Shown: one piece after another, positions 10,187 to 21,010 of the stretch
Position numbering within the stretch: the stretch's first letter is position 1
How the letters are laid out: the number at the start of each line of letters is the position of its first letter
Assembly (NCBI GenBank): GCA_913057675.1
Contig: CAJXOL010000003.1
Span: forward strand, 1-47,756
Length of the DNA stretch: 47,756 bases
Reading direction: 5' to 3'
DNA from: an uncultured Pseudomonadota bacterium
Lineage (GTDB): Bacteria > Pseudomonadota > Gammaproteobacteria > Burkholderiales > Eutrophovitaceae
Translations under genes and position numbers: made by a program
Notes under the pieces: model-generated
Told to the model about the DNA's origin: nothing
The model's input: the letters and a program-made list of their open reading frames with translations, nothing else
Database searches by the model: none

Positions 10187-11875
10187 ATGAACGACCTATT
10201 GATTAAAAACGGAGTAATTATCGATGGATCAGGACGAGACCGGTTCGTAGGAGACATCTCTATCAAAGATGGACTCATAAATGGCGTTGGGAACAATCTA
10301 GGTTTGGCGACACGTATTATCGATGCGGATGGCCTCCTAGTTACTCCAGGGTTCGTTGATGTACACACGCACTATGATGGACAAGTCACCTGGGACCCAT
10401 ATTTAACCCCTTCGACGTTTCATGGCGTGACTACCGCCGTGTTTGGCAATTGTGGAGTGGGGTTCGCCCCAGTTAGAAAAACCGATGTCCCCTATCTCAT
10501 CAATCTGATGGAAGGAGTCGAAGACATACCTGGGTCAGTGTTGTCAGAAGGTGTGGATTTCAATTGGGAATCCTTCCCGCAATATCTTGATGTTCTCGAC
10601 TCATCTCCCAAAGCTATTGATATCGGTGCTCAAGTACCCCACGGTCCACTACGATTTTATGTTATGGGTGAGAGAGGCGCGGATCACCATGCAATTCCTA
10701 GCCCTAAAGAAATAGAGTCTATGGGCTTGTTGCTCGAGGAATCATTAACCGCAGGGGCTATGGGATTCACGACATCAAGAACAACCAAACACTTGAGTCG
10801 CGACGGAAAGAATACACCAAGCCTATCGGCAAAACATGATGAACTTCGTGGATTAGCCCGCGCTATGAAACGCGCTGGAAAAGGAATCATTGAAGTTAAC
10901 TCCGATTTTGGTCCAGGTGAATTTGAGATCATGCGTATGGTTAGTGAAGTGTCTGGGCGCCCACTGTCCATCCTGCTTCTCCAGACCAATAATTCGCCCG
11001 ATCTTTGGCGGCAAACTCGGGATCAAATTCATCAAGCCCGTATAGAAGGTATGAACGTCAACGGGCAGGTAGGGTGTCGGCCCATCGTCATCATTATGGG
11101 GCTCGAAACAACAATTAATCCATTTTCAACACATCCGAAATGGACGCAATTGTCATCGCTAACGCCCGCAGAACGTCTTACAAGAATCAAGCAAGATGCA
11201 CAGCTGCGTCATGAGTTAATTCATCAAGTGCCTGACAACGAGCATACGAGACGTATTAAAGAATGGATGCCCAAGACGTTCTTAATGAATAAGGGGTTTG
11301 ATTATGAGCCCTCACCAGAAGATAGCATCTGCGAGATTGCTCAGAGGAAAGGAGTAAGTCCTTTTGAAGTAGCCTTAGATGGAATGCTTCAAAACGACGG
11401 TAAGGGGCTACTCGCACACACGTTTGAAAACTATTTTGATGGTGACCTTGAAATCATAAGAGAAATGTTGCTTGACGACGGCACTATCATGGGCCTTGGT
11501 GATGGAGGAGCACATGTGTGTACTGTGTGTGATGAAGGTGCGCCAACCTATTTGTTGACGCATTGGGGTCGTGACAGAAAAAGAGGACCAAGAATTCCTC
11601 TAGAATTTTTGGTGAAGAAACACACCTCCGTTAGCGCACGTGGCTACGGCCTTCTAGATCGAGGACTTATTCAACCTGGATACAAAGCAGATCTTAATAT
11701 TATTGATTATGAACAGTTGTCGTTATTAGATGCAGAGATTGTTTATGATTTACCTGCCGGTGGAAAACGCTTAATTCAAAGAGCGCGAGGTTACCGTCAC
11801 ACATTTGTATCTGGAGTAGAAATTATTAATCAAGATGAACAAACTGGAAATCTACCAGGACGCCTTCTACGATAA
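10187..11875 (+). CDS. N-acyl-D-amino-acid deacylase family amidohydrolase
   Basis: 'LLVTPGFVDVHTHYDGQVTWDPYLTPSTFHGVTTAVFGNCGVGFAP' and 'GLGDGGAHV', typical of the D-aminoacylase-like amidohydrolase family. Confidence 0.88.
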   Translation: MNDLLIKNGVIIDGSGRDRFVGDISIKDGLINGVGNNLGLATRIIDADGLLVTPGFVDVHTHYDGQVTWDPYLTPSTFHGVTTAVFGNCGVGFAPVRKTDVPYLINLMEGVEDIPGSVLSEGVDFNWESFPQYLDVLDSSPKAIDIGAQVPHGPLRFYVMGERGADHHAIPSPKEIESMGLLLEESLTAGAMGFTTSRTTKHLSRDGKNTPSLSAKHDELRGLARAMKRAGKGIIEVNSDFGPGEFEIMRMVSEVSGRPLSILLLQTNNSPDLWRQTRDQIHQARIEGMNVNGQVGCRPIVIIMGLETTINPFSTHPKWTQLSSLTPAERLTRIKQDAQLRHELIHQVPDNEHTRRIKEWMPKTFLMNKGFDYEPSPEDSICEIAQRKGVSPFEVALDGMLQNDGKGLLAHTFENYFDGDLEIIREMLLDDGTIMGLGDGGAHVCTVCDEGAPTYLLTHWGRDRKRGPRIPLEFLVKKHTSVSARGYGLLDRGLIQPGYKADLNIIDYEQLSLLDAEIVYDLPAGGKRLIQRARGYRHTFVSGVEIINQDEQTGNLPGRLLR

Positions 11876-11891
11876 AAAATAGAGGATCAAT

Positions 11892-12662
11892 ATGAACCTA
11901 AAAGACGCTGTCGTTATTATCACCGGCGGAGGTACAGGAGTTGGCGCAGCCTGCGCACAAGTTTTAGCTAAACATGGCGCACGAATCATCATTAACTACA
12001 ATAAAAGCCAAACAGGAGCGCTTGAAACAGCGAAGCAATGTAAGAAATTAGGAGGCGACGCAATTACGATACAAGGTAATGTCGTCTTTGACGATGATTG
12101 CAAGAAAATAGCGGTCGAGGCGATAGAACAATGGGGCAGAATTGATGGACTGATTAATAACGCGGGCATCACTAAATTCGCAGCGCCTGGAGATCTGGAA
12201 GCTCTAAGCGCCAATGATTTCATTGATTTATACTCAACAAACGTTGTTGGCTCCTATCAAATGATCAGGGCATGTGCCGATCATCTCAAGACGTCACGTG
12301 GGTCTGTCGTAAACATCTCCTCTATTGCTGGAATAAAAGCAATTGGATCTTCTACTGCATATATCGCATCTAAGGCTGCGTTAAATGCAATGACCGTAGC
12401 ACTTGCCCGCGCGCTAGCACCAGAGATTCGCATTAATGCAGTTTGCCCCGGGCTTGTAGATACCGATTGGCACTCCAAGCGATTCTCTGAAAATGAATAT
12501 AAATCATTTCTTAAAAATTATGAAAAAACAGTACCTTTAAAGTCTGTAGCAACGCCTGAGGATATTGCCGACAGTGTTATTTGGTTACTCTCCTCAGCCA
12601 GATTAGTCACAGGAGAAACCATTCTCGTAGATGCTGGGCTACACTTAGGTAAAGCAATGTAG
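11892..12662 (+). CDS. Short-chain dehydrogenase/reductase
   Basis: 'VIITGGGTGVGAACA', 'NNAG', 'YIASKAAL' (YxxxK), 'RINAVCPGLVDTDW'. Confidence 0.92.
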   Translation: MNLKDAVVIITGGGTGVGAACAQVLAKHGARIIINYNKSQTGALETAKQCKKLGGDAITIQGNVVFDDDCKKIAVEAIEQWGRIDGLINNAGITKFAAPGDLEALSANDFIDLYSTNVVGSYQMIRACADHLKTSRGSVVNISSIAGIKAIGSSTAYIASKAALNAMTVALARALAPEIRINAVCPGLVDTDWHSKRFSENEYKSFLKNYEKTVPLKSVATPEDIADSVIWLLSSARLVTGETILVDAGLHLGKAM

Positions 12663-12711
12663 TGACAACAGTCTCGAGCGTTCAAAAACCTTAAAAAATA
12701 GCGGAGACTTT

Positions 12712-13611
12712 ATGGCGAAAGATCAAACTCTAGGATTCATTGGTTTAGGCAATATGGGGCAACCCATGTTGAAACGATTAATCGAGTCTGGCCGAAAAGT
12801 TGTTATCTACGATACTAACTCCAAGGCATTAGACGCCGCGGAAGCCCTTGGTGGACTCCGTGCCGAATCTAGTCTGGATGTGGCCCAACGGACAAAGATC
12901 ATTATGCTTAGTCTCCCAAGCCCGGATATTGTTAAGGAAGTAGTGGGTTCAGAAAAAGGCTTGGCACATGGCAGTCAAGTCAAAACGATCATCGATTTTT
13001 CAACCATCGGAACGAGAGCTGCGAAGTTCATTGATGACCTAGCCAAGAACCAGAAAATACATTACATCGACTGCCCAGTCAGCGGTGGAGTAAAAGGTGC
13101 GGGTACAGGGACGTTATCAGTAATGGTTGCGTGTACAAAATTTTTATTTGAAGAACACAAGAGCCTATTAAACATTTTTGGAAGACCGTATCACGTCGGC
13201 GACAGGCCAGGCCAAGCACAGTCCATGAAGCTTGCGAACAATCTCCTATCATGCGCCGCAGTAGCAATCACGTCAGAAGCCATGGTTATGGGAACTAAAG
13301 CGGGATTAGATCCCGAGCAAATGCTTGAAATTATTAATGTCAGTACTGGTAAAAACACAGCGACTGAACATAAATTTCCTAAATCTGTTCTTACCGGAAC
13401 ATTTGACTTCGGCTTCTCAACGGGACTCTCATATAAGGACGTAAACCTGTGTATTGATGAAGCAGAAGCGATGGGTATTCCCATGTTTTTAGGTTCAACT
13501 GTTCGACAAATGTTGGCCGCCACAAAAGCTGAGTTTGGCGAGGACTCAGACTTCACCTCTCTTTGCCGTTTAGTAGAGAATTGGGCGCAAGTAGAAGTCC
13601 GGAAAAAATAA
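12712..13611 (+). CDS. NAD(P)-dependent beta-hydroxyacid dehydrogenase (3-hydroxyisobutyrate dehydrogenase family)
   Basis: 'LGFIGLGNMGQPMLKRL', 'DCPVSGGVKGAGTGTLSVMV', 'KLANNLL'. Confidence 0.92.
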   Translation: MAKDQTLGFIGLGNMGQPMLKRLIESGRKVVIYDTNSKALDAAEALGGLRAESSLDVAQRTKIIMLSLPSPDIVKEVVGSEKGLAHGSQVKTIIDFSTIGTRAAKFIDDLAKNQKIHYIDCPVSGGVKGAGTGTLSVMVACTKFLFEEHKSLLNIFGRPYHVGDRPGQAQSMKLANNLLSCAAVAITSEAMVMGTKAGLDPEQMLEIINVSTGKNTATEHKFPKSVLTGTFDFGFSTGLSYKDVNLCIDEAEAMGIPMFLGSTVRQMLAATKAEFGEDSDFTSLCRLVENWAQVEVRKK

Positions 13612-13627
13612 TCACCAGGAGATAAAA

Positions 13628-14008
13628 ATGAACGATGACTTATACCAAAAAGGCCTAAAAATAAGAAAGGATGTTTTAGGGTCCGAATACGTGGAAAAAT
13701 CACTTGCAAATGCAAACGATTTCAACGAACCGATGCAAAGACTTGTGAGTGAATATTGCTGGGGCGCTGTTTGGGGGCGCGAGGAACTCCCAAAAAAAAC
13801 CAGAAGCATGCTGAATATCGCAATGTTAGCCGTACTCAATCGTCCTAATGAGTTTAAATTGCATATACGCGGCGCGCTTAGAAACGGTGTTACCAAAGAA
13901 GAGATTCGTGAGATTTTATTACAAGTGGCTATCTATGGTGGGGTGCCTGCGGCTATTGATTCGTTTAAAAATGCTAAAGAAATAATAGATGCTGAAACCA
14001 CCCCTTAG
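13628..14008 (+). CDS. Carboxymuconolactone decarboxylase family protein (PcaC-like)
   Basis: 'VLGSEYVEKSL...WGAVWGREELPKKTRSMLNIAMLAVLNRPNEFKLHIRGALRNGVTKEEIREILLQVAIYGGVPAA'; no AhpD-type CxxC. Confidence 0.88.
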   Translation: MNDDLYQKGLKIRKDVLGSEYVEKSLANANDFNEPMQRLVSEYCWGAVWGREELPKKTRSMLNIAMLAVLNRPNEFKLHIRGALRNGVTKEEIREILLQVAIYGGVPAAIDSFKNAKEIIDAETTP

Positions 14009-17000
14009 AACTCAAGCAACTCACCAGTACTCAAAACTACCCCTATACGAATCGGTTTCATCTTTTTAATGCGCAATAAGTCATCTCGATATTGAGTTAA
14101 CTGCTCTTTGTATTGACGTCGACTAGCGGGACCAGGACTCGAACTATGATTCGATGAAATCTTGTAATCGAGAATCCAAAATTCGTCATTAAACTCAACG
14201 AGACGATCAATCCTCTTGATGTCACCTTCATCATTCATATAGGCAACTTCATTTGTAGCTTTAAGGTAATTGCCAGGAATAAAGAAACGGTTTAATTCTG
14301 GGGCTTTTACAATACGAAGACTGACATCCCATGCAGTATCAAATTCAGTCAATGACCCTCCGCAAAGCTGCTGAGTAGCCTCCTTACTGATCAACTCACC
14401 ATCTGCAGTTATCGTCTCCAGGATTTTGTGTACGAGTGTCCCAAATTCAATATCGGAATTGGTATAACGCTCTTGTCTTTTACCTACTGAGAACGTTTCA
14501 GTAATGGGATCTATTTCAATAATGTCCTGAGAACTGCTATCGGTTTTTACTCTTTCTCTGAGCTTGATGTCTTCGGACAATAAGTCAAGCCCCTTATTCT
14601 GACTGCACTGTTGCATTGCATCGCTTAGTAAGGAATACCATGAACTTGGGTTATCTTTTGGTTGCGCTACGCCAGATACAAAAAATGCCTGTCGCGCACG
14701 TGTTACAGCCACATACAATAAATTCGTATCTTCCGTTCTGTTAAGAGCTTCGTGACGCGCAAACAACTCAGACCGACTTTCTCCTCGCTGTTTTTTCGCA
14801 CCATAGATTGAGAAATGATTCGGTTTTTTTTCTCCCGGAGTCCAATCAACCAGAATATCCCAATTATCAGAACCTACTGCAGCGCCAGCATCAGCCAAGA
14901 AAACAACAGGAGCCTCTAACCCCTTCGCACCATGAATAGTCATAATGCGTACAGCATTAAGAGATAGTGACTGCAGCCCCTCCTCTGGGCCAGATCTCGC
15001 CTCGGCACACAATAATCGAATGTTCTCAAGGAAACGTCCTAAACTCGGATATCGGCCAGCAGAAAAATCTAACGAGTACTCCAAAAATGCGAGTAAATTT
15101 GAGCGTACACGCTCAGCTAGGTCGGGTAATGCCTGACCCGTATATCGATTGATTAAATCAGAGTCCCCGTAGATCATGTCAAGTAAATCGTGGGCTGGTA
15201 GGGTGTCGGCATATTTAATCCATCGAGACAAACATCTCGCAGCATCATCGAAGTCAGCTAAGGAGTTCGATTGATCACTGCCTTGAGCCTCGACCAACAT
15301 GCTCCAAATAGATCGGTCACCCCGATTAATAAACACCTTTAACGCAATGTCATCAAACGAAAATATAGGTGACTTAAGAACATGAATCAAATAATGATCA
15401 ACGTGTGGCGTCAGGAGAAACTGTAATAGCGAAATGACATTTTGAGTCTCCAGCGACTCCAAAAGTGAGCCTTTCCTTTGACTGAAAAATGGAATTCCTA
15501 CTATCCTGAGTGCATCTTCATAGCTTTTTAAATGAGTACGTCGCCTGAGAAGAATCATAATGTCTGAAAACATGATGGATCGAAGTACATTTTCGTCATC
15601 GATAGCTTTACTGGAGACTAGCGAGAGAATTTTCTCACCAATCATTAGCCCTTCTTTAAGATGGCGATCATCTACTGGCTCCAACCTGGACGATATCAGA
15701 GGGTTTCTCCAGCGAGATATATCGCAAGCTTCAACAGGCTCAACAGCATCAACTAATGGGAACGCTGCCAACTCGGAGGATAAACCTGTATGAATCGACT
15801 GTTGGCGCACGAAGCTGTTGATCCTAGTTTCAAAACACGCATTAACCAATTCCGTAACTCCGGGAGCATTTCGATGACTCTGATTTTGAATAACTTTACG
15901 CCCACCTAAACCAGAGATGACTAATTTCTCTGCTACACCAAAAAGCCTCGGCTCAGCTCGCCTGAAGCGATAAATAGATTGCTTTGGGTCACCCACAAAA
16001 AAAAGTTTAATGGTTGTACCTGCTTGATTCGAAGCATCGATCCAAGATTTCAGAATAGTCCACTGAATTGGGTTCGTATCTTGAAACTCATCAACCAACA
16101 AATGCGTATAGCGTGAATCCAAGCGATGCAGCACAAAATCTGCTTGATCATCATCTAACAATAATGATCTAACATTCCACTCAAGATCCGAGAAGTCTAG
16201 GATATTCGAGTCACTCTTAAACGACTGAAATATTTTAAGTAAGCAATCACCGACAATTTGCACAGCAAGATTCAACTGAATAGACAACCACTCTACTCGT
16301 GCTGTTCCAAGCTGGTCGACGAGGGCTTTTAAATCTGCACTAACACGAACGTAGCGCTCCGCATCCTCAGTCCCCATCCTCTTTATCATTGCATCTGAGA
16401 GTGCTCTATCTCTAGACAATTTTTTCAAATAGAAAAACCAATTCTCAGGATCATCGAATGACTCAATCAATTCCAGTGCTTCAAGCGCCCTTATCTCACT
16501 GGGTAATTCATTTTTTAAAAGTAATTTTTTAAATTCAATCAAGTTAGAGATTAATATTTGATCCCGCAAAAAACCATCTAAAGGATCTTGATCTTGATTT
16601 CTGCGCCAAGCCAAAACTATTTCTTGCATCTCACTGCTTTTTAAACTTGCCCACCAATCCAACCGACTACCCACGAATCGCTCGAGTATTTCGCCTGTAT
16701 TCTGAAGCTCATATCTTCCATAAAGATAATCAAGTGCATCCTTCACATCTCGATTAGAGGAAAGATTTTTAAAAAATAACTCCCAAGCATCCCGAAAAAT
16801 CAAATCGCCGCTGTCTGATAGTTCCCCACCACGGCCTGATTGGGCTGACCATGGCGCCAACTGCAGAATTTGCAAAAACCAACCATGGAATGTATTCACA
16901 TTCACACCAGGCGAAGTAGATAAATACTCTCCATAGAGTTTTCTGGCAAGAGGGACATACGCGTCTATCTCATTAGGGCTAACGCCTCGTTCTATTAGGA

Positions 17001-17250
17001 ATTCTCTAACTTCTTCGTCATCAGCAATAGCCAGTGTTCTCAACCAATCGGTTAGTCGAGACTCCATCTCTCTCGCCGCTTTACGAGTGAAGGTGATCGC
17101 TAATATTTCCGAAGGTTTGGCTCCCGCCAAAAGTAATCTAATAATCCGCGAAGTCAATAACCACGTCTTACCAGATCCTGCACACGCTTCGACAATTACA
17201 TCATTGTACGGATCGAGTACGAACTCTTTATCGCTGACCAGAGTATTCAT
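14005..17250 (-). CDS. UvrD/RecB-type helicase-nuclease (AddA-like)
   Basis: Walker A 'VEACAGSGKTWLLTSRI', 'VDEFQDTNPIQW', 'FVGDPKQSIYRFR', 'LLYVAVTRARQ', RecB-type nuclease motif 'IDRLVEFNDEFWILDYK'. ATG at 17250 overlaps the upstream stop (ATGA). Confidence 0.92.
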   Translation of the reverse strand: MNTLVSDKEFVLDPYNDVIVEACAGSGKTWLLTSRIIRLLLAGAKPSEILAITFTRKAAREMESRLTDWLRTLAIADDEEVREFLIERGVSPNEIDAYVPLARKLYGEYLSTSPGVNVNTFHGWFLQILQLAPWSAQSGRGGELSDSGDLIFRDAWELFFKNLSSNRDVKDALDYLYGRYELQNTGEILERFVGSRLDWWASLKSSEMQEIVLAWRRNQDQDPLDGFLRDQILISNLIEFKKLLLKNELPSEIRALEALELIESFDDPENWFFYLKKLSRDRALSDAMIKRMGTEDAERYVRVSADLKALVDQLGTARVEWLSIQLNLAVQIVGDCLLKIFQSFKSDSNILDFSDLEWNVRSLLLDDDQADFVLHRLDSRYTHLLVDEFQDTNPIQWTILKSWIDASNQAGTTIKLFFVGDPKQSIYRFRRAEPRLFGVAEKLVISGLGGRKVIQNQSHRNAPGVTELVNACFETRINSFVRQQSIHTGLSSELAAFPLVDAVEPVEACDISRWRNPLISSRLEPVDDRHLKEGLMIGEKILSLVSSKAIDDENVLRSIMFSDIMILLRRRTHLKSYEDALRIVGIPFFSQRKGSLLESLETQNVISLLQFLLTPHVDHYLIHVLKSPIFSFDDIALKVFINRGDRSIWSMLVEAQGSDQSNSLADFDDAARCLSRWIKYADTLPAHDLLDMIYGDSDLINRYTGQALPDLAERVRSNLLAFLEYSLDFSAGRYPSLGRFLENIRLLCAEARSGPEEGLQSLSLNAVRIMTIHGAKGLEAPVVFLADAGAAVGSDNWDILVDWTPGEKKPNHFSIYGAKKQRGESRSELFARHEALNRTEDTNLLYVAVTRARQAFFVSGVAQPKDNPSSWYSLLSDAMQQCSQNKGLDLLSEDIKLRERVKTDSSSQDIIEIDPITETFSVGKRQERYTNSDIEFGTLVHKILETITADGELISKEATQQLCGGSLTEFDTAWDVSLRIVKAPELNRFFIPGNYLKATNEVAYMNDEGDIKRIDRLVEFNDEFWILDYKISSNHSSSPGPASRRQYKEQLTQYRDDLLRIKKMKPIRIGVVLSTGELLEF

Positions 17251-19991
17251 TTGGGTAGCCAAGAAAAATCCTTCCGGCATACTGCTTGTACATCACAGTA
17301 GTGGCAAATCGACGGTACGCCATTCGCAGGCAACACCACGCCTCTTTCTATCTGACTAAAAAGACTCTCCAACCGACTTATATGCTCCTCAATGGAGGAT
17401 CCAATATTGTGCGTTTCTAACGCCACGACATCTACAGCACCTTTATCTAAAGAAAGATACATCCCCTCGGTTTTATTGTCGGGTTGGAGTGAAACATAAG
17501 AAACCAATTGGGCATGCTCATCGTAAGAAGAAATTAGCTTTTTTAACATGCTCTTAGACCGAGCTTTGTAATCAATTACTATCCGCTTTGGGTCTTCATT
17601 AACGCCCTGATACTCGTCGATTCGATCCACTCTCCCAAAAAATTTTATAGATAAACCACCTAAAGTCATGAAATTACGCTCAAAATCCGCCTCCATTTCA
17701 ACAATGGTCCAGCCTTCTTTCTCTCGCTGGACTTGCCACTCAAGGTACTGTTTAAACAAACCATGAAGTCGGGCCATCCAACCGTGAACCACGCCTCTCG
17801 ACCCAACAAGCATTGCAAACGCATCACGGGCAATACCGGTCATTTCGAATTGCAGAACTTCTAAATCGACGTTCGTGCATTTCGGATATCGTGTGTGAAA
17901 TTTTTCAAGCACCTTATGTATCACATTACCCAATTCACGCTTGCTTGGATCCTCATCAACCGAATCAGGCTCTCGAGTCCGCAACACATTTCGTACAAAA
18001 AATTGATATGGGCAATCAAGCAAACTTTGATAACCACTGACTGATATTTGAGCCGGAATTTCTGATGCGATAATATTTATGTTGGGCTCAGGCAAAGGCT
18101 TATACTCGCTTTGTAATTTTCTTTGGCTCGCTTCGAACGAGTGAAGCCGAGACTCTACTTCTTTGTCTTTGAGGTCGTCACCCCAAAGTACGGTGTGATG
18201 CAACCTAAAATACTCGAACCAGGGGCTCAAGAGATTATCTTCGTTATCTTTTTGTCTTTGCCAGGTAACAAAAGCTGTTTGGCTCGAGAGTAAAAAACCA
18301 AGTAAATCGACCTTAACCTCAGAGATGGAATCCTCGCTCGTCCTCAGTTCTAGTTGAGCCCGAACTCCATCTCCAAAATGAGCACTTTTAAACTGAGCTA
18401 ATGGAAAATTAGCGTCATCAGCTCCAGCAAAAATTACGCCATCAAAACTTCTGAGTCGCGCGGCACTGAGATGAGTAAAACTTATCGGACTATCTATCTG
18501 CGCGTCTTTAAAGGTGCTGACCTCCAGCTGCGTCTTAAACCAATCCAACCAGGCAGTGAAATTAACTTTCTGATCAAAATAATTGAGCTCGGCATCTAAC
18601 GTATCCAGCAACTGTAAAAGTTGAATTCCCGCGTCATCCTGTTCAAGAATGTTTTTAATACCCCCGAACTCCAGACTCGCCAAAACAAATTTTATCCAAT
18701 CCCTATGATTTCTTGATTTTAAATTAATGAATTGACACTTCACTTCGTATAGCTTATCAGCGACTTCTCGCACCTCATCAACGTCGATCTCTCTGGCTAT
18801 ACTATGGAATCCAATCGCAGCAGCCCTTTTTCTATTTTTCTTTACAGCTGTTTCTAACGCTGCTCGCAGCTGATCTACTCCAAACATCTGACTGATCGCA
18901 GGGCGCTTTAAAAAACGAATTAACTTGGTCAATTCAAAGTCGCAGCCAAGCAGCTCCAACCAATCAATGAGCGTAGCAGCGATAGAAGTTGTCGACATTT
19001 TCCATCCAAATTCGTCTCGCACTAAAATTTCAGACTGCTGCAACAGCGCCCTAAGACGACGAGCGACCTTTCGATCAAAAGGAACAATTGCAATATTCTT
19101 TTTGCCCGCTGATAGCCATTGTTGAATTTTAATCTTGATAGCCCGAACTTCCTGGTCGAGGCCAATCGCGGGAAAATAAGTAATCATGGATGACCAAGGA
19201 CTTTTTTCTCGAAGAGTCGTTTCGGACATTTTTACCAATGGTTGCTCGGCTTCTTTTTGATAAACAGCTCTACAAAAATCAGCTCTCACATCATCACTAG
19301 CCTTACTCACATCAGCCTCTAAAACAGTAACACTATTTCGGCTGGCGTAACTCTCTATAAAGCTTTGCTCAACAGCGCTCAGTTCAGGATACTTTAAAAC
19401 ATATAAACGTCGCCTCTCATGTTCTAACAGCAGCGAGAGGCGGTAACGATAAGCGTATTGTTCAGATACTCGACCCTCTCGAACCCCAGCAAAAGCACTC
19501 CAAGTATCAAACAACAATCGAGCTTCAAATCCAACGAGTTTTTGGGAACGAGTTTGATAAGCTTGACGGAATCGATCGCTCAATACCTCAAAGGTTAAAT
19601 CGACACCAGGCTGGCATAAGTCTAACTCGCCAATCAGCTCAGCCATATCAGCTGCCAAGTTCCAATTATTAGCCTGATCTAGCCATTGATGCTGCTCGAG
19701 TTCGTGATAAATCAGAAGCTCACGATACCGCTTCGTTTCCACCCCGAAAGGCTGACCAACTTGACGCGACCAATCACCAAAGGTGGTAAATAAAGGGAGG
19801 AGCACCCCAGCACCTGCCATAGTCATCAAGCGGTGCGCGCAAGCAGGGGCGGCGCTCAATGAAGGTAAAACAACAATAACGTCAGAAAAATCAAAGCCCT
19901 CATCAAAACTTGAATCATTCAGAATCCGTGACACCAGCACATCAATCAGCTGATGAGGCCATACTTTTTCGTGTCTTAAGATTCCTTTCAT
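17247..19991 (-). CDS. PD-(D/E)XK nuclease family protein, AddB-like partner
   Basis: C-terminal 'IVIDYKARSK' nuclease motif; 'LDCPYQFFVRNVLR' plus 'CHYCDVQAVC' consistent with an AddB-type Fe-S staple. No Walker A seen at the N-terminus. Confidence 0.85.
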   Translation of the reverse strand: MKGILRHEKVWPHQLIDVLVSRILNDSSFDEGFDFSDVIVVLPSLSAAPACAHRLMTMAGAGVLLPLFTTFGDWSRQVGQPFGVETKRYRELLIYHELEQHQWLDQANNWNLAADMAELIGELDLCQPGVDLTFEVLSDRFRQAYQTRSQKLVGFEARLLFDTWSAFAGVREGRVSEQYAYRYRLSLLLEHERRRLYVLKYPELSAVEQSFIESYASRNSVTVLEADVSKASDDVRADFCRAVYQKEAEQPLVKMSETTLREKSPWSSMITYFPAIGLDQEVRAIKIKIQQWLSAGKKNIAIVPFDRKVARRLRALLQQSEILVRDEFGWKMSTTSIAATLIDWLELLGCDFELTKLIRFLKRPAISQMFGVDQLRAALETAVKKNRKRAAAIGFHSIAREIDVDEVREVADKLYEVKCQFINLKSRNHRDWIKFVLASLEFGGIKNILEQDDAGIQLLQLLDTLDAELNYFDQKVNFTAWLDWFKTQLEVSTFKDAQIDSPISFTHLSAARLRSFDGVIFAGADDANFPLAQFKSAHFGDGVRAQLELRTSEDSISEVKVDLLGFLLSSQTAFVTWQRQKDNEDNLLSPWFEYFRLHHTVLWGDDLKDKEVESRLHSFEASQRKLQSEYKPLPEPNINIIASEIPAQISVSGYQSLLDCPYQFFVRNVLRTREPDSVDEDPSKRELGNVIHKVLEKFHTRYPKCTNVDLEVLQFEMTGIARDAFAMLVGSRGVVHGWMARLHGLFKQYLEWQVQREKEGWTIVEMEADFERNFMTLGGLSIKFFGRVDRIDEYQGVNEDPKRIVIDYKARSKSMLKKLISSYDEHAQLVSYVSLQPDNKTEGMYLSLDKGAVDVVALETHNIGSSIEEHISRLESLFSQIERGVVLPANGVPSICHYCDVQAVCRKDFSWLPK

Positions 19992-20018
19992 GAGACCTAA
20001 TTTACACTAGGTGAGAAC

Positions 20019-20342
20019 TTATTTTTCCAAGAGATCTCGCTTATTCGGCTTGTTTTGCCATTCAGCGGCATCAGGAGGAGCATCCTTACGTTCGATAATA
20101 CTGGGCCAATGCTTCGCCAATTCAGCATTCAATTCAATGAAGTCTGTTTGATCCTCTGGCACATCATCATCAGCGTAAATCGCTTCTTCGGGACACTCCG
20201 CAACACAAAGCGTGCAATCGATGCACTCATCTGGATCGATGACCAACATGTTTGGCCCCTCTCGGAAACAGTCCACAGGGCATACATCCACACAATCCGT
20301 CCACTTGCATTTGATGCAAGTCTCAACTACAACATAAGTCAT
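20019..20342 (-). CDS. fdxA: 7Fe-type ferredoxin (FdxA family)
   Basis: '[55 protein letters not shown]'. Confidence 0.93.
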   Translation of the reverse strand: MTYVVVETCIKCKWTDCVDVCPVDCFREGPNMLVIDPDECIDCTLCVAECPEEAIYADDDVPEDQTDFIELNAELAKHWPSIIERKDAPPDAAEWQNKPNKRDLLEK

Positions 20343-20662
20343 TGAAACGCCTTAGAATATTTTTACATTAAATACAATCTAATAATAACATTCTAACAAA
20401 ATAGGAAGACCTTACTATAGTCAGATAATATAAAAGCACAGTTCTAGTTTGAGAAGGTAATGTCGAAATATGAGAATAAAAAAATAAAGCGCTCATCAGA
20501 CAAAAATATGTTTTATAATAACGATTCTCTGATCAGGGATTGACCAACTGACGGCAGCAAAAAAAATACTGTAAGAACCATAATATCGAGTTTGTGAAGA
20601 TTCCAAACTTAAATCCCCTGAAAAGTTTCTTTTTTTACAAACCCAAACTGGACATTTTAATA

Positions 20663-20989
20663 ATGAGTGAAAAAATTCATCACGTAACCGACGACTCGTT
20701 CGAGAACGAAGTTCTTAATTCTGAGTTACCTGTTTTAGTTGACTATTGGGCCGAGTGGTGTGGTCCATGTAAAATGATCGCTCCGATTCTTGACGAAGTG
20801 GCTACTGAATATTCCGGAAGACTAAAAATCGCCAAGCTAAATATCGACGAAAATCAAGGAACACCGCCTAAATTTGGTATTCGAGGAATTCCCACTTTAA
20901 TGCTATTCAAAGCTGGCAATGCAGAAGCAACTAAGGTAGGTGCGCTTTCCAAATCTCAACTGATGACCTTTATAGATAGTAACATTTAG
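20663..20989 (+). CDS. trxA: Thioredoxin
   Basis: '[24 protein letters not shown]', '[14 protein letters not shown]'. Start at 20663 (MSEKIHHV) preferred over the 131-aa ORF; followed by rho. Confidence 0.95.
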   Translation: MSEKIHHVTDDSFENEVLNSELPVLVDYWAEWCGPCKMIAPILDEVATEYSGRLKIAKLNIDENQGTPPKFGIRGIPTLMLFKAGNAEATKVGALSKSQLMTFIDSNI

Positions 20990-21010
20990 CATCCCTCCTT
21001 CCGGTGACTT

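Noticed and set aside
14945-15793. Plus-strand ORFs opposite the AddA-like gene
   Set aside because: Shadow frames of a strong coding sequence, with no domain-like features.
14005-19991. AddAB-like pair as a novel anti-phage defence island
   Set aside because: Standard double-strand break repair architecture; no flanking defence genes, toxin modules or mobility genes.
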